A stretch of DNA of 39,839 nt from Firmicutes bacterium CAG:95 (GTDB lineage Bacteria; Bacillota; Clostridia; Lachnospirales; Lachnospiraceae), in the NCBI GenBank assembly GCA_000438155.1, contig FR902958.1, positions 19,388-59,226 of the forward strand, written 5' to 3'. The notes under the pieces were generated by a model. That model did no database searches and was not told where the DNA came from. It saw only the letters and a program-made list of their open reading frames with translations. Made by a program: the position numbers and the translations under genes. Shown piece after piece: positions 17,501-25,239 of the stretch. Positions within the stretch are counted from its first letter, which is position 1. Every line of letters starts with the position of its first letter.

Positions 17501-19123
17501 GGGAAGGGAAAGTATTACAGTTCGGAAACAAGCTCCAATGAAGAAAATCTGCCGAAATACACACCACTTAACATTTCACTTGCTGTAAACGGTATTGCCT
17601 GCACCAGGGATGCGAATCGTGTATTCCAGGCTTATGTAGGAGGAAATACCAATTCCCTTACTGTGACCTGTGGGGAAGCAGAGCGTATTCAGGTCACACG
17701 GATGGATACAGATCAGGAGCTTACGGGAGATGGAAACAATACATTTACGATCCCCAATTTTACCGGAAGCCTAATGCTTTGCGTGAGTGGAATAAAGGGC
17801 AAAGATGTAACCAGTGAGTTCCTTCTGGTGAATATGGATAAGACAGATCCCGTGCTCACGCTCACCAGTCCGATCTTCTTCGCCAACCGGAGCACCGGTG
17901 CGTATACCATCACCGGAATGACAGAGGCCGGAAGCGAGGTCGTATATGACAGTGGAAGCGTCTATGCCGAAAGTGACGGCAGCTTTGCCATTACCGGAAC
18001 GCTGCCGGAGGGAGATACGGACAGATCCTTATTCCTTTATGCTAAGGATGATGCAGACAACAGCTCCACACCACAGCTTGCCATGATATTACGACAGACA
18101 GCCCCTGATCCGGTGAATGAAAACACCGGAATCCCGTCACAGCCGGAAAACAGTGGCACAGCATCTGCATCCCATACGGATTCCGGCACCAATAATGGAG
18201 CCGGTACAGCTCCTGCAAGTCCGTTTTCTGCGACACCCGGTACAGAACCGGCTTCGGGTATCAAACCCGGTGCAGAGAATACCAGGCGTACGACGCCAAA
18301 GGACAGCATCCTATTAAGGGAGTGGCAGGATATACGCGATACCACGACGATCACCGGTGACCAGCCTGCTGCGGACGAAGAGGCAGAAGAAGGAAATAAC
18401 CCGTTTACCGATGTTTCCGAAGACGACTGGTTCTATGATGACGTTATGTTTGTTTATGAAAACGGATTGATGGAGGGTATAAGCAGCACACAGTTTGGCC
18501 CCTATGAAACGCAGACGCGCGGCAGGATGGCAGAAATTCTCTGGCGTATGGAGGGCAGCCCTGCACCGAAGGTTAAAAACAGCTTTGCCGATGTGGAAGA
18601 CGGGGCGCGGTACGCAGATGCCATTGCATGGATCGCAGAGAATGATATTTTAAGCGGTTACAACAAGGACAGCTTCGGACCCGGGGATCCCATCACCTGG
18701 GAACAGCTTGCAGTCATGTTCTACCGTTATGCGCAATACAAGGGCTACGATATAAGTATTAAGGGAAGTCAGGAGGAGCTGAAGGATATGGACAGTACCA
18801 TGGATGACGCAGGAAAGGCTGTGCTGTGGGCGGTCAGCAATGGATTGATACGGGAAGAAGCTGATGTCCTGTCCGCTATGCAGGATCCGGTTTCCAGGGC
18901 GGAGATTGCTGCCATGCTTCATCACTTCATTGATAAGTATAAGCTGGTGCAGGGTATGACCCCAAATGGGCAGATGGGCTGGATAACACCGGAGGAGATG
19001 AATCCTCCGCAGACAGACAGGAGCAGAGTGCCGGGATGGATAGGAATTTCTATCTGTGCAGCTCTTACAGGAGGTTTTGTACTGTTTATGCTATGGCTCA
19101 GACACAGACGCCGGGTTATGTAA
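14558..19123 (+). CDS. Large surface protein, C-terminal part: repeats, FN3/Ig-like, three SLH domains, membrane anchor
   Basis: This 1521-aa frame actually continues from 14423; GTG 14558 is only the first start-like codon and has no ribosome binding site. Domains in order are: a beta-rich N-part with Gly-rich turns (to about residue 380); two tandem-repeat blocks rich in G, T, S, Q, E (about 384-631); a mixed beta region; an FN3-like module around 877-970 (VMRAEWDPVAGADGYHVTIY); an Ig-like module near 1093-1170 (TDPVLTLTSP through LFLYAKDDADNS); a Pro/Ser/Thr linker; three SLH modules at about 1281-1465 (FTDVSEDDWFYDDV, FADVEDGARYADAIAWIAEN, and a third ending SRAEIAAMLHHFID); and a final hydrophobic helix followed by RHRRRVM. 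SLH modules bind pyruvylated cell-wall polymer. The tail has no LPXTG. It is presumably a cell-surface adhesin or S-layer-associated protein. Confidence 0.8.
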   Translation: MNGKKTYGFQLNGVHATGSFDTATMLALELAKVKGEVNTFEGEERYAFELELNVFDLFETEANLALERANNGVLIPDELYFYVASSPGIVLIPPVPVGQLNGGGAGFKDLAATVNGNYFGIPPIKLRGTLKGTYLHLVEGKGDVIIGPSEFTLKASEVGLVGSPNVKVIKSFGYSLKVNGQKRNYKGEEYQGFYFSGSEELEAALPSTEIDILVLNTSMEMGAFGGVNNAKDRLYLGIGANGIVKGAVQIPEKIKWIGGLKLASTDINLIMGGQTTVPIRGTTVNESMKEAFKNVDIYLGAMAGVNVYIFDARVWVLVPQIVKTDFKQGGGWDIEMKWLKKLPKWNWEDHGVTPVVQSVSLMSEDSDLLSSLSMEDEEEPSEDTGTGQSTSGEQESGEGTGTGQGTSEEQGSGEGSGTGQGTSGEQGSGEGTGTGQSTAGEQESGEGTGTGQSTSGEQESGEGTGTGQSTSGEQESSEGTGTGQSMSGEQESSESMVSGQSLPQENNAVTVSVQSAPQENTEAAAPVMRALQANNEAAVPVISTPQANIEGSGTTQGTSQENTEGGGTPQSTSQENTEGGGTAQGTPQGNTEGSGTTQGALQENTEGSGTTQGTSQENGEGTGSAEGTLSEDDEKTGALQTEEPVVLGNRGAVTKEITVNAGADETPYILLAFDNSLTEEEIKQVLKVQKDSKDLTVYWVGEDKKIDPAADINAASTGDMKKTEDDGNCYRLVLLRLKEGGTYSVNTGTLSFSDEEGFTVEPFEKLELTQNTNNLTGKVKYPENGKTYVLRTYLGSTEGDAAYLVDEQTVTDTDTDNLSVSLPDSGELLPTGTYYATSFLMTEKEFTLEGGKKVTTLAAIDHQKFSAPISYKNTMQPAAPSTATLEFIGNEVMRAEWDPVAGADGYHVTIYQKDGTDWKDTGFGYDLGADRNTIDMALTVGGSAVSFNGEGEAASAPAENLTADKDYKIGVRAYKEKTIEKGKGKYYSSETSSNEENLPKYTPLNISLAVNGIACTRDANRVFQAYVGGNTNSLTVTCGEAERIQVTRMDTDQELTGDGNNTFTIPNFTGSLMLCVSGIKGKDVTSEFLLVNMDKTDPVLTLTSPIFFANRSTGAYTITGMTEAGSEVVYDSGSVYAESDGSFAITGTLPEGDTDRSLFLYAKDDADNSSTPQLAMILRQTAPDPVNENTGIPSQPENSGTASASHTDSGTNNGAGTAPASPFSATPGTEPASGIKPGAENTRRTTPKDSILLREWQDIRDTTTITGDQPAADEEAEEGNNPFTDVSEDDWFYDDVMFVYENGLMEGISSTQFGPYETQTRGRMAEILWRMEGSPAPKVKNSFADVEDGARYADAIAWIAENDILSGYNKDSFGPGDPITWEQLAVMFYRYAQYKGYDISIKGSQEELKDMDSTMDDAGKAVLWAVSNGLIREEADVLSAMQDPVSRAEIAAMLHHFIDKYKLVQGMTPNGQMGWITPEEMNPPQTDRSRVPGWIGISICAALTGGFVLFMLWLRHRRRVM
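15707..16042 (+). repeat. Seven 48-bp in-frame tandem repeats (repeat block A)
   Basis: Seven consecutive 16-residue units follow the consensus TGTGQSTSGEQESGEG, with small changes (S/G, T/A/M, E/G). They encode a flexible, acidic, glycine-rich stalk in the surface protein. Near-identical copies suggest recent expansion. Confidence 0.9.
16073..16450 (+). repeat. Nine 42-bp in-frame tandem repeats (repeat block B)
   Basis: Nine 14-residue units can be aligned. The central ones follow NTEGSGTTQGTSQE; the first three are more diverged (for example NTEAAAPVMRALQA). It is separated from block A by 30 nt coding MVSGQSLPQE. Confidence 0.85.
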
Positions 19124-19961
19124 GGAATGCTTTTAAGTCTGCAAGCTTTTCTTCACCGGCTTTGCGGCCAAGGTCATAGGTTGCCTGTAGTTTTACAGGA
19201 TCCTTTTCCACACGGCTGACAGGGAGGGCTTCGTCAGGTCGGAAGACAAAGACGGAGCCTTCTTTTTCCTTCTCAATAATATAATCCAGGGTATCATTAT
19301 AAACAAGGTGCCGGTTTTCATTTGTTTTGATAAATTCCGGATAAGCCCTGTATTTGTGACGGATGAGCGGCATCAGGCTGTTTGGGCTCTTGCGGTAATC
19401 CTTCGGCTGCGTAAGAATAATGACATTATGGTTGAATCCCATCTGTTCAAACCGGCGGACCGGAATGGAATCAGCCACCCCGCCATCTAAGAGCTTCTGA
19501 CCGTCAATAGTTACAATCCTTGAGACGAGCGGCATGGAAGCAGAAGCCTGGATCCAGTCAAAGCCATGATCCTTACGCCCGGTATACCGGTGATAAACGG
19601 GTTTACCGGTTTCTACATCGGTGCACACCACATAAAATGCAGCCGGGCTGCTTTCGAAGGCTGCAAAGTCAAAAGGATCGTACTTCAAAGGAATCTCACT
19701 GTAGCAGAAATCTTTATTATAGATGTCGCCGGTTGTAAGCAGGGAATAAAGACCACCGTAACGCTTATCCTTACAGTATTTCAGGTTGTAGCGGATGGAA
19801 CGGCCGATCTGTCCGGATATATAATTACAGCCAAATGCGGCACCGGCAGAAACACCGATTACTCCATCATAGGCAATTCCGTTTTCCATCATCACATCCA
19901 TGATTCCCGCAGAAAAGAGACCGCGCATGGCGCCTCCTTCTAAAATTAATCCTGTTTTCAT
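19116..19961 (-). CDS. Patatin-like phospholipase family protein
   Basis: A 281-aa serine lipase of the patatin/RssA group. The oxyanion loop is EGGAMRGLFSAG at the N-terminus, the nucleophile elbow is GVSAGA (G-x-S-x-G), and the catalytic Asp lies in DGGVADSIPV. It has no signal peptide, so it is probably cytoplasmic or membrane-associated and hydrolyses phospholipid acyl esters. It is convergent with the surface-protein gene, and the 3' ends overlap by 8 nt. The start at 19961 puts the oxyanion motif at residue 8, as usual. Confidence 0.9.
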   Translation of the reverse strand: MKTGLILEGGAMRGLFSAGIMDVMMENGIAYDGVIGVSAGAAFGCNYISGQIGRSIRYNLKYCKDKRYGGLYSLLTTGDIYNKDFCYSEIPLKYDPFDFAAFESSPAAFYVVCTDVETGKPVYHRYTGRKDHGFDWIQASASMPLVSRIVTIDGQKLLDGGVADSIPVRRFEQMGFNHNVIILTQPKDYRKSPNSLMPLIRHKYRAYPEFIKTNENRHLVYNDTLDYIIEKEKEGSVFVFRPDEALPVSRVEKDPVKLQATYDLGRKAGEEKLADLKAFLT

Positions 19962-19994
19962 CTTATTTCACCTCAGACATGTTATCAAATTAAG

Positions 19995-20107
19995 TATATT
20001 GTAACAGTTCAACCATGCAGAAATGCTTGTATAAGCTGCCCTTAATGAGCAAGCTCCCACGGTCATCTTGCACAATCATTTCTGAATGGCTGAACTGTTA
20101 CAGTATA
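19995..20107. repeat. 113-bp MITE-like inverted-repeat element
   Basis: The two ends are TGTAACAGTTCA and TGAACTGTTACA in inverted orientation, extended inward by an imperfectly matched 40-nt arm that includes CCAT, CAGAAATG, TTGT and AAG blocks. The apex carries GAGCAAGCTC (20047-20056). No coding capacity. It sits between the divergently oriented patatin and cysteine-hydrolase genes. A truncated relative is at 32898-32933. Confidence 0.75.
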
Positions 20108-20141
20108 TTCTGTTCTTTGAAGATACAATTGTCAAGACCAC

Positions 20142-20171
20142 TTTACGCATCAGATTCTTTCATGCTATGAT
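20142..20171 (+). promoter_or_regulatory. Candidate promoter of the cysteine hydrolase gene
   Basis: TTTACG (20142-20147) and TATGAT (20166-20171) are spaced by 18 nt, about 75 nt before the start codon and just outside the inverted-repeat element. Confidence 0.4.
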
Positions 20172-20245
20172 AGAAAATAATAGCCGGAACGGTAATGACA
20201 GGGATTTATTGCAGAGAAGAGAAAGATTGGGGGAGATATAATCAA

Positions 20246-20767
20246 ATGAAATTACTGATTGTCATTGATATGCAGAATGATTTTATTGACGGAGCATTGG
20301 GAACGGCAGAAGCAGCTGCGATTGTTCCGAAGGTGATAGCGAAGATTAAGGGATTTGACGGAACGGTATTTGCTACGCAGGATACCCATTATGAGAATTA
20401 TCTGACGACACAGGAAGGAAAGAATCTTCCCGTTCCACATTGTATCATAAATACCGAAGGCTGGCAGATCCGCAAAGAAATCGCAGATCTGATCTCTACG
20501 GAGCCGATTATAAAAGAAACCTTTGGCAGCAGCCGGTTACCGGAAAGGATCCGAACTCTTTCTGATCAGGAAGCAATTGAAAGCATTACCCTTGTCGGCC
20601 TGTGTACGGATATCTGTGTGATTTCGAATGCGATGGTACTGAAAGCATTCTTCCCGGAGCTTCCGATTCATGTGGATGCATCCTGCTGTGCAGGCGTTAC
20701 CAGGGAAAGCCATTTACAGGCACTGGAAGCGATGAAGGTATGCCAGATGATTGTCGAGAATGAATAA
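20246..20767 (+). CDS. Isochorismatase/nicotinamidase-family cysteine hydrolase
   Basis: A 173-aa cysteine hydrolase. The expected catalytic triad is visible: Asp in VIDMQNDF, a Lys in EPIIKETF, and the nucleophilic Cys in GLCTDICVISNA. The nicotinamidase-like feature ATQDTHYENY is also present. It could deamidate nicotinamide or hydrolyse a related amide; family membership alone does not fix the substrate. ATG 20246 is preferred over the upstream 20195 start because GGGGGAG lies upstream and the protein then begins MKLLIVIDMQ. It is followed after 49 nt by the chromate transporter pair. Confidence 0.87.
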   Translation: MKLLIVIDMQNDFIDGALGTAEAAAIVPKVIAKIKGFDGTVFATQDTHYENYLTTQEGKNLPVPHCIINTEGWQIRKEIADLISTEPIIKETFGSSRLPERIRTLSDQEAIESITLVGLCTDICVISNAMVLKAFFPELPIHVDASCCAGVTRESHLQALEAMKVCQMIVENE

Positions 20768-20816
20768 GTAAAATAAAACAGACAAATAAATAAAAGCGAT
20801 GTGGGGAAGGAATTCT

Positions 20817-21392
20817 ATGGAATCCCGAAATAAAATGTTATTAAAATTATTTCTGTCTACACTGTATTTAAGTGCCTTTACCTTCGGAGGGGGATATGTC
20901 ATTGTTTCCCTGATGAAGAAAAAGTTTGTTGATGAATGCGGGTGGATTAAGGAAGAGGAAATGCTGGATCTGATTGCCATTGCGCAGTCTGCACCGGGAC
21001 CGATGGCGGTAAACGGAGCGATTGTTGTCGGTTATAAGCTGGCGGGTTTAACAGGTGCACTGGTTTCCATTCTGGGGACGATCCTTCCTCCCTTTATCAT
21101 TATTTCCATTGTTTCCGTCTGTTATGAGGCCTTCCGGGACAATTATTTTGTCAGTCAGATGCTGGAGGGAATGCAGGCAGGTGTTGGAGCCGTAATTACC
21201 TGTGTGACCTATGAGATGGGAGTGGGAATTGTACATGGTAAAAACCGGCTTTCCATCACAATTATGCTGGTAAGCTTTGTATTATCAGCTTTTCTACAGA
21301 TTAATGTGGTTTATCTGATTCTTGCAGGTGGTTTCATAGGGCTTATCCGCGGACTGATAAAGAAGAGGAGGCACGGGGATGATTTATCTTGA
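20817..21392 (+). CDS. Chromate transporter ChrA, first half-length subunit
   Basis: A 191-aa short-chain CHR-family membrane protein. The family motif FTFGGGYVIVSLMKKKFVDE is followed by IAIAQSAPGPMAVNGAIVVG. About six hydrophobic segments are present. Short CHR proteins normally work in pairs, one for each half of long ChrA, and this gene overlaps its partner by 14 nt. I start at ATG 20817 because GGGGAAGGA precedes it; an upstream ATG at 20799 lies before that ribosome binding site. Whether it exports chromate is not known; in anaerobes the natural anion is uncertain. Confidence 0.9.
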   Translation: MESRNKMLLKLFLSTLYLSAFTFGGGYVIVSLMKKKFVDECGWIKEEEMLDLIAIAQSAPGPMAVNGAIVVGYKLAGLTGALVSILGTILPPFIIISIVSVCYEAFRDNYFVSQMLEGMQAGVGAVITCVTYEMGVGIVHGKNRLSITIMLVSFVLSAFLQINVVYLILAGGFIGLIRGLIKKRRHGDDLS

Positions 21393-21942
21393 ACTCTTCT
21401 TAAGCTTTTTTCAGATGGGCTTGTTTGGCTTCGGTGGTGGTTATGCGGTGCTTCCGCTGATTAAAGAGCAGGTTGTCATACAGCATCCGTGGCTCACGAT
21501 GTCCGAATTTACGGATCTGATTACGATTTCCCAGATGACGCCTGGGCCGATCGTCGTAAATTCCGCTACATTTATCGGATTGCGGATTGCAGGTGTCGGT
21601 GGGGCTTTCGTGGCAACCGCAGGGAGTATTCTTCCCTCCTGTATTATTGTTACGATGATTGCAAAGCTCTACCTGAAATACCGGAGCCTTAATCTGTTCC
21701 AAAGTGTGTTAATGACGCTCCGTCCATGTATTGTGGCAATGATTGCCGCTGCCGGAATTTCGATTCTGATAACAGCATTCTGGGGAAATGATGCAGTGAT
21801 TACCCTGGCAGGAACGAAGTGGAGCCTGATCGTAATCTTCGGACTCTGTGTTTTTCTGTTGCAGAAAAAGCATATGAATCCTGTTCAGGTGATGCTGCTT
21901 GCCGGAATACTAAAGGTTTTGGTATCCTTTATTGGTGGATAA
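21379..21942 (+). CDS. Chromate transporter ChrA, second half-length subunit
   Basis: A 187-aa CHR-family protein paralogous to its upstream neighbour. It has LFGFGGGYAVLPLIKEQV and ISQMTPGPIVVNSATFIG in the same order as the first half. It probably forms a heterodimer with the 20817 product in opposite membrane orientation. Translation is coupled by the 14-nt overlap, with the GAGGAGG ribosome binding site inside the upstream gene. Confidence 0.9.
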   Translation: MIYLELFLSFFQMGLFGFGGGYAVLPLIKEQVVIQHPWLTMSEFTDLITISQMTPGPIVVNSATFIGLRIAGVGGAFVATAGSILPSCIIVTMIAKLYLKYRSLNLFQSVLMTLRPCIVAMIAAAGISILITAFWGNDAVITLAGTKWSLIVIFGLCVFLLQKKHMNPVQVMLLAGILKVLVSFIGG

Positions 21943-21967
21943 ATGAAAGGTGAAAGGTAAACAGGGT

Positions 21968-23029
21968 ATGATCCCATTGATTATTCCATCCTATGAACCG
22001 GATGAACGACTTTTACAACTATTGAATACCTTGAGGGATTATCCGTTCGGACCGGTTTTACTGGTAAATGATGGAAGCGGTCCGGTATATCAGACTTTTT
22101 TTGACCGGGCAAAGGAGCTGCTTCAGGAAAAGCTGATCCTTCTCTCCCATGAGGTAAACCGGGGAAAGGGACGGGCCTTGAAAACAGCATTTGCCTATGT
22201 TTTAGAGCATTTCCCGGATGCAGCCGGCTGTGTGACCGCAGATTCGGACGGACAGCACAGTGCAGCTGCGATTGAGAGCATTGCGCAGGGACTTGATAAG
22301 CATCCGGAATCCCTGATTCTTGGCATGCGCACCTTTGATGGAGACGAGATTCCGTGGAAGAGCCGCTTTGGAAATACGATCACGATGTCTGTATTTTCTT
22401 ATATTGCAGGTACGAAGGTCCATGATACCCAGACGGGCTTAAGAGGAATTCCACTTGGTCTTATGAAGGAAATGCTTGGCGTTTCCTATGACCGGTTCGA
22501 GTTCGAAATGCAGATGCTGCTGGATGCATCTGCCAATTATCCGATTCTTGAGCTTCCGATTGAGACCATTTATGATTCCAAAGAGAATCATCAGACCCAT
22601 TTCCGGACGGTTTCGGATTCGGCGAAAATTTATGCTATCCTGGGAAAGAGATTTCTCAAATATTCCCTGGCATCGTTTTCTTCGAGCATCATTGATCTGC
22701 TGCTGTTTACGATTCTGTGTCATTTCCTGCGTAACCGTGTGGCCGGTTATGTTGCATTATGCACGGTGCTTGCCAGGATCGTTTCTGCAACATACAATTA
22801 TGCGGTTAATTATAAGGTGGTATTCAAAAGCAGGGAAAATCCCTGTAAAGCAGCACTGGAATATGCATTGCTTGCGGTTGTGCAGATGACCATGAGTGCT
22901 TTGCTTTGTACCGGCGGAGTGCTGCTGCTCCCGGTTCTTCCGGAGGCAGTGGTGAAGATCGTGGTAGATACTGTTTTATTTTTTGCAAGCTATTATTTAC
23001 AACAGAAGGTTGTTTTTCGTAAATCGTGA
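21968..23029 (+). CDS. GT2 glycosyltransferase fused to a GtrA-like membrane domain
   Basis: A 353-aa two-domain protein. Residues 1-220 are a DPM1/polyprenyl-phosphate glycosyltransferase-like GT2 domain (IPSYEPDERL, LVNDGSG, EVNRGKGRALK, the DxD-like ADSDGQH and DTQTGLRG). From about residue 230 a GtrA domain with four hydrophobic helices follows (YSLASFSSSIIDLLLFTIL; YNYAVNYKVVFK; a final helix ending YYLQQKVVF). Such fusions make and flip polyprenyl-linked sugars for cell-surface glycan decoration. ATG 21968 has GAAAGG 9 nt upstream; an in-frame GTG at 21950 is the alternative. It is 25 nt after the ChrA pair. Confidence 0.9.
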   Translation: MIPLIIPSYEPDERLLQLLNTLRDYPFGPVLLVNDGSGPVYQTFFDRAKELLQEKLILLSHEVNRGKGRALKTAFAYVLEHFPDAAGCVTADSDGQHSAAAIESIAQGLDKHPESLILGMRTFDGDEIPWKSRFGNTITMSVFSYIAGTKVHDTQTGLRGIPLGLMKEMLGVSYDRFEFEMQMLLDASANYPILELPIETIYDSKENHQTHFRTVSDSAKIYAILGKRFLKYSLASFSSSIIDLLLFTILCHFLRNRVAGYVALCTVLARIVSATYNYAVNYKVVFKSRENPCKAALEYALLAVVQMTMSALLCTGGVLLLPVLPEAVVKIVVDTVLFFASYYLQQKVVFRKS

Positions 23030-23030
23030 C

Positions 23031-23060
23031 TTGAAAAAGTATCTGTGACCTATTTATAAT
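23031..23060 (+). promoter_or_regulatory. Promoter of xpt
   Basis: TTGAAA (23031-23036) and TATAAT (23055-23060), spacing 18 nt, lie about 57 nt before the xpt ATG. A small hairpin CCCG..CGGG lies in the leader. I see no purine riboswitch core. Confidence 0.7.
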
Positions 23061-23116
23061 AGAAGCATCCCGTTTAAAGAAATCGGGAAATGATCATAAG
23101 AGGAGACTGCACAGGC

Positions 23117-23692
23117 ATGAAATTACTGGAAGAACGCATCCGTGAGGACGGAGTAGTAAAAGAAGGCAATGTATTAAAGGTAGATTCTTTTTTAAATCAT
23201 CAGATGGACATTGAGCTGTTTAATGAGATGGGAAAGGAATGGGCACGGCTCTTTGCAGACCGTCCGGTCACAAAGATTTTAACCGTTGAGGCTTCCGGTA
23301 TCGGGATTGCGTGCGTGGCGGCCCAGCATTTTCATGTTCCTGTTGTCTTTGCGAAGAAGACGCAGTCATTAAACATTGACGGAGAAGTATATTCTACGAA
23401 GATCCAGTCCTTTACCCACAAAAAAATCTATGATGTGATTGTGTCAAAGAAGTTTATTAAGCCGGAGGATCATATCTTGATTATTGATGATTTCCTGGCA
23501 AATGGCTGTGCACTTGAGGGACTTTTACAGATTGTGGAGGATGCAGGTGCCACGGTCGAGGGAATCGGCATTGCAGTGGAGAAGGGATTCCAGAAGGGCG
23601 GTGACCTGATCCGTGAGAAGGGAGTGCGTGTTGAGTCCCTTGCCATTGTAGAGAGTATGGATGCAGCGACCGGTGAAATCGTTTTCCGTTAG
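23117..23692 (+). CDS. xpt: Xanthine phosphoribosyltransferase
   Basis: A 191-aa type I phosphoribosyltransferase. The PRPP-binding motif is ILIIDDFLANGCALEG, and the N-terminal MKLLEERIREDGVVKEGNVL is characteristic of XPRT. VEASGIGIA and FAKKTQSLN are further family features. It converts xanthine (and possibly guanine) plus PRPP to the nucleotide. ATG 23117 follows AGAGGAG; an upstream in-frame ATG (23090) lies before that site. It is located directly upstream of a BMP-type nucleoside importer, consistent with a purine uptake and salvage unit. Confidence 0.95.
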   Translation: MKLLEERIREDGVVKEGNVLKVDSFLNHQMDIELFNEMGKEWARLFADRPVTKILTVEASGIGIACVAAQHFHVPVVFAKKTQSLNIDGEVYSTKIQSFTHKKIYDVIVSKKFIKPEDHILIIDDFLANGCALEGLLQIVEDAGATVEGIGIAVEKGFQKGGDLIREKGVRVESLAIVESMDAATGEIVFR

Positions 23693-23719
23693 TTTTTATC
23701 ATGTTTTTTGGAAAATCGC

Positions 23720-23749
23720 TTGACAATGGCAGTTCAGAATGCCTATACT
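23720..23749 (+). promoter_or_regulatory. Promoter of the BMP nucleoside importer operon
   Basis: TTGACA (23720-23725) and TATACT (23744-23749), spacing 18 nt, lie 50 nt before the lipoprotein ATG. A small CCCG..CGGG hairpin (23766-23778) precedes the AGGAGGA ribosome binding site. Confidence 0.75.
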
Positions 23750-23798
23750 GCTATTGTTTAAACCACCCGGTAAACGGGAACACACAGGAGGAGAAATT

Positions 23799-25109
23799 AT
23801 GAGAAAGAAAGTCGTAAGTCTGCTTACCGTTATGGCTCTGGCAATCGCTACTCTCGCTGGATGTGCATCTTCCACAGATACGAATGCCACTACCGGAACC
23901 GAAGCAGCCACAGAAGCAACCGATGAAGCAGCAGCTGATGATGCAGCAGTTGAGGAGACTGCAGATGCAGAGGAAGCTACAGAAGATGCGGCACAGGTAA
24001 CAGGTGTTAAGGCCGGATTTATCTTCTTACATGATGAGAATTCTACCTATGACCTGAACTTTTTAAATGCTGCCAAGGAAGCTTGTGAGAAGCTTGGCAT
24101 TGAATATTTAATTAAGACCAATATTCCTGAAGGACAGGAATGCTATGATGCAGCCTGTGAGCTTGCAGATGCAGGATGTAACTTTATTTTTGCAGACAGC
24201 TTCGGACATGAGGATTATGTGATTGAGGCTGCCAAGGAATACCCTGATGTACAGTTCAGCCATGCAACCGGAACCAAGGCTCATACAGAGAACCTTTCCA
24301 ATTTCCACAATGCATTTGCTTCCATTTATGATGGACGTTATCTTGCAGGTATCGTTGCAGGTATGAAGTTAAATGAGATGATCGACAATGGTGACATCAC
24401 TGCTGATCAGGCCAAGATGGGTTATGTTGGTGCATTTACCTATGCAGAGGTTATTTCCGGATATACCTCCTTCTATTTAGGTGCCCGCTCCGTATGTCCT
24501 TCCGTTACCATGGAAGTAACCTTTACCGGTTCCTGGTATGATGAGACTGCTGAGAAGGAAGGCGCTAATAAGCTGATTGAGGATGGCTGTGTATTAATCA
24601 GCCAGCATGCAGACTCCATGGGTGCTCCTACCGCATGTGAGACAGCAGGTGTTCCTAATGTATCTTATAACGGCAGCACCGCAAGTGCATGTCCGAATAC
24701 CTTCCTTGTATCCTCCAAGATCAACTGGGAGCCTTATTTTGAATATGCCATCAACTGTGTAGCAGCCGGTAATGCAATTGATACTGACTGGGCTGGCTCT
24801 CTTGACACAGGATCTGTTGAGCTTACAGAGCTTGGCTCTTCTGTTGCAGCAGGAACCCAGGAAGCAATTGATGCAGCTAAGGCTGATCTGATTGCAGGTA
24901 AGGTACACGTATTTGATATTACAACCTTCACCGTAAAGGGTGCTGAATTAAGCAGCTTCGAGGCTGATGTAGATACCGACCCGGATTATACTCCGGATCA
25001 TGAGGTAGTTCTTGACGGATACTTCCATGAATCCGATATCCAGTTCCGTTCCGCTCCGTACTTCAACGTACAGATCGATGGAATTACCCTGTTGGATACC
25101 GCATTCTAA
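23799..25109 (+). CDS. BMP family purine nucleoside-binding lipoprotein
   Basis: A 436-aa lipoprotein. The signal peptide ends in the lipobox LAGC, so the mature protein starts at Cys near residue 23. A 40-residue Ala/Glu/Asp/Thr-rich linker follows, then the BMP/PnrA fold (AGFIFLHDENSTYDLNF; FADSFGHEDYVIEAA; HATGTKAHTENL; ASIYDGRYLAGIVAG). These proteins bind purine nucleosides and deliver them to an ABC permease. The ATG has a strong AGGAGGA site 5 nt upstream. The following ATPase and two permeases complete the importer, with a terminator-like hairpin between. Confidence 0.93.
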   Translation: MRKKVVSLLTVMALAIATLAGCASSTDTNATTGTEAATEATDEAAADDAAVEETADAEEATEDAAQVTGVKAGFIFLHDENSTYDLNFLNAAKEACEKLGIEYLIKTNIPEGQECYDAACELADAGCNFIFADSFGHEDYVIEAAKEYPDVQFSHATGTKAHTENLSNFHNAFASIYDGRYLAGIVAGMKLNEMIDNGDITADQAKMGYVGAFTYAEVISGYTSFYLGARSVCPSVTMEVTFTGSWYDETAEKEGANKLIEDGCVLISQHADSMGAPTACETAGVPNVSYNGSTASACPNTFLVSSKINWEPYFEYAINCVAAGNAIDTDWAGSLDTGSVELTELGSSVAAGTQEAIDAAKADLIAGKVHVFDITTFTVKGAELSSFEADVDTDPDYTPDHEVVLDGYFHESDIQFRSAPYFNVQIDGITLLDTAF

Positions 25110-25164
25110 TTCCATAGAAGGTAATTTACAATTTAGTCGGTTTTTTGACAGAACAAATAATGCC

Positions 25165-25200
25165 AAAAGCGGCGCAGCGAATTTCGCCGCGCCGCTTTTT
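25165..25200 (+). terminator. Strong hairpin between binding protein and ATPase genes
   Basis: AAAAGCGGCGC (25165-25175) pairs with GCGCCGCTTTTT (25189-25200), ending in a T run. In this position it likely acts as a partial terminator so that the lipoprotein is made in excess over the membrane parts. Confidence 0.85.
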
Positions 25201-25239
25201 AAACACTTAATGCTTACTTAAGTTGAAGGGAGACAGATA

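Noticed and set aside
19995..20107. Rho-independent terminator shared by the patatin gene and its neighbour
   Set aside because: The neighbouring genes are divergent here (both start from this side), so no transcript ends at this point; the long arms and the related copy elsewhere fit a repeat element better.
23030..23116. Purine riboswitch before xpt
   Set aside because: The conserved purine-aptamer core was not found; the leader only has a small CCCG/CGGG hairpin.
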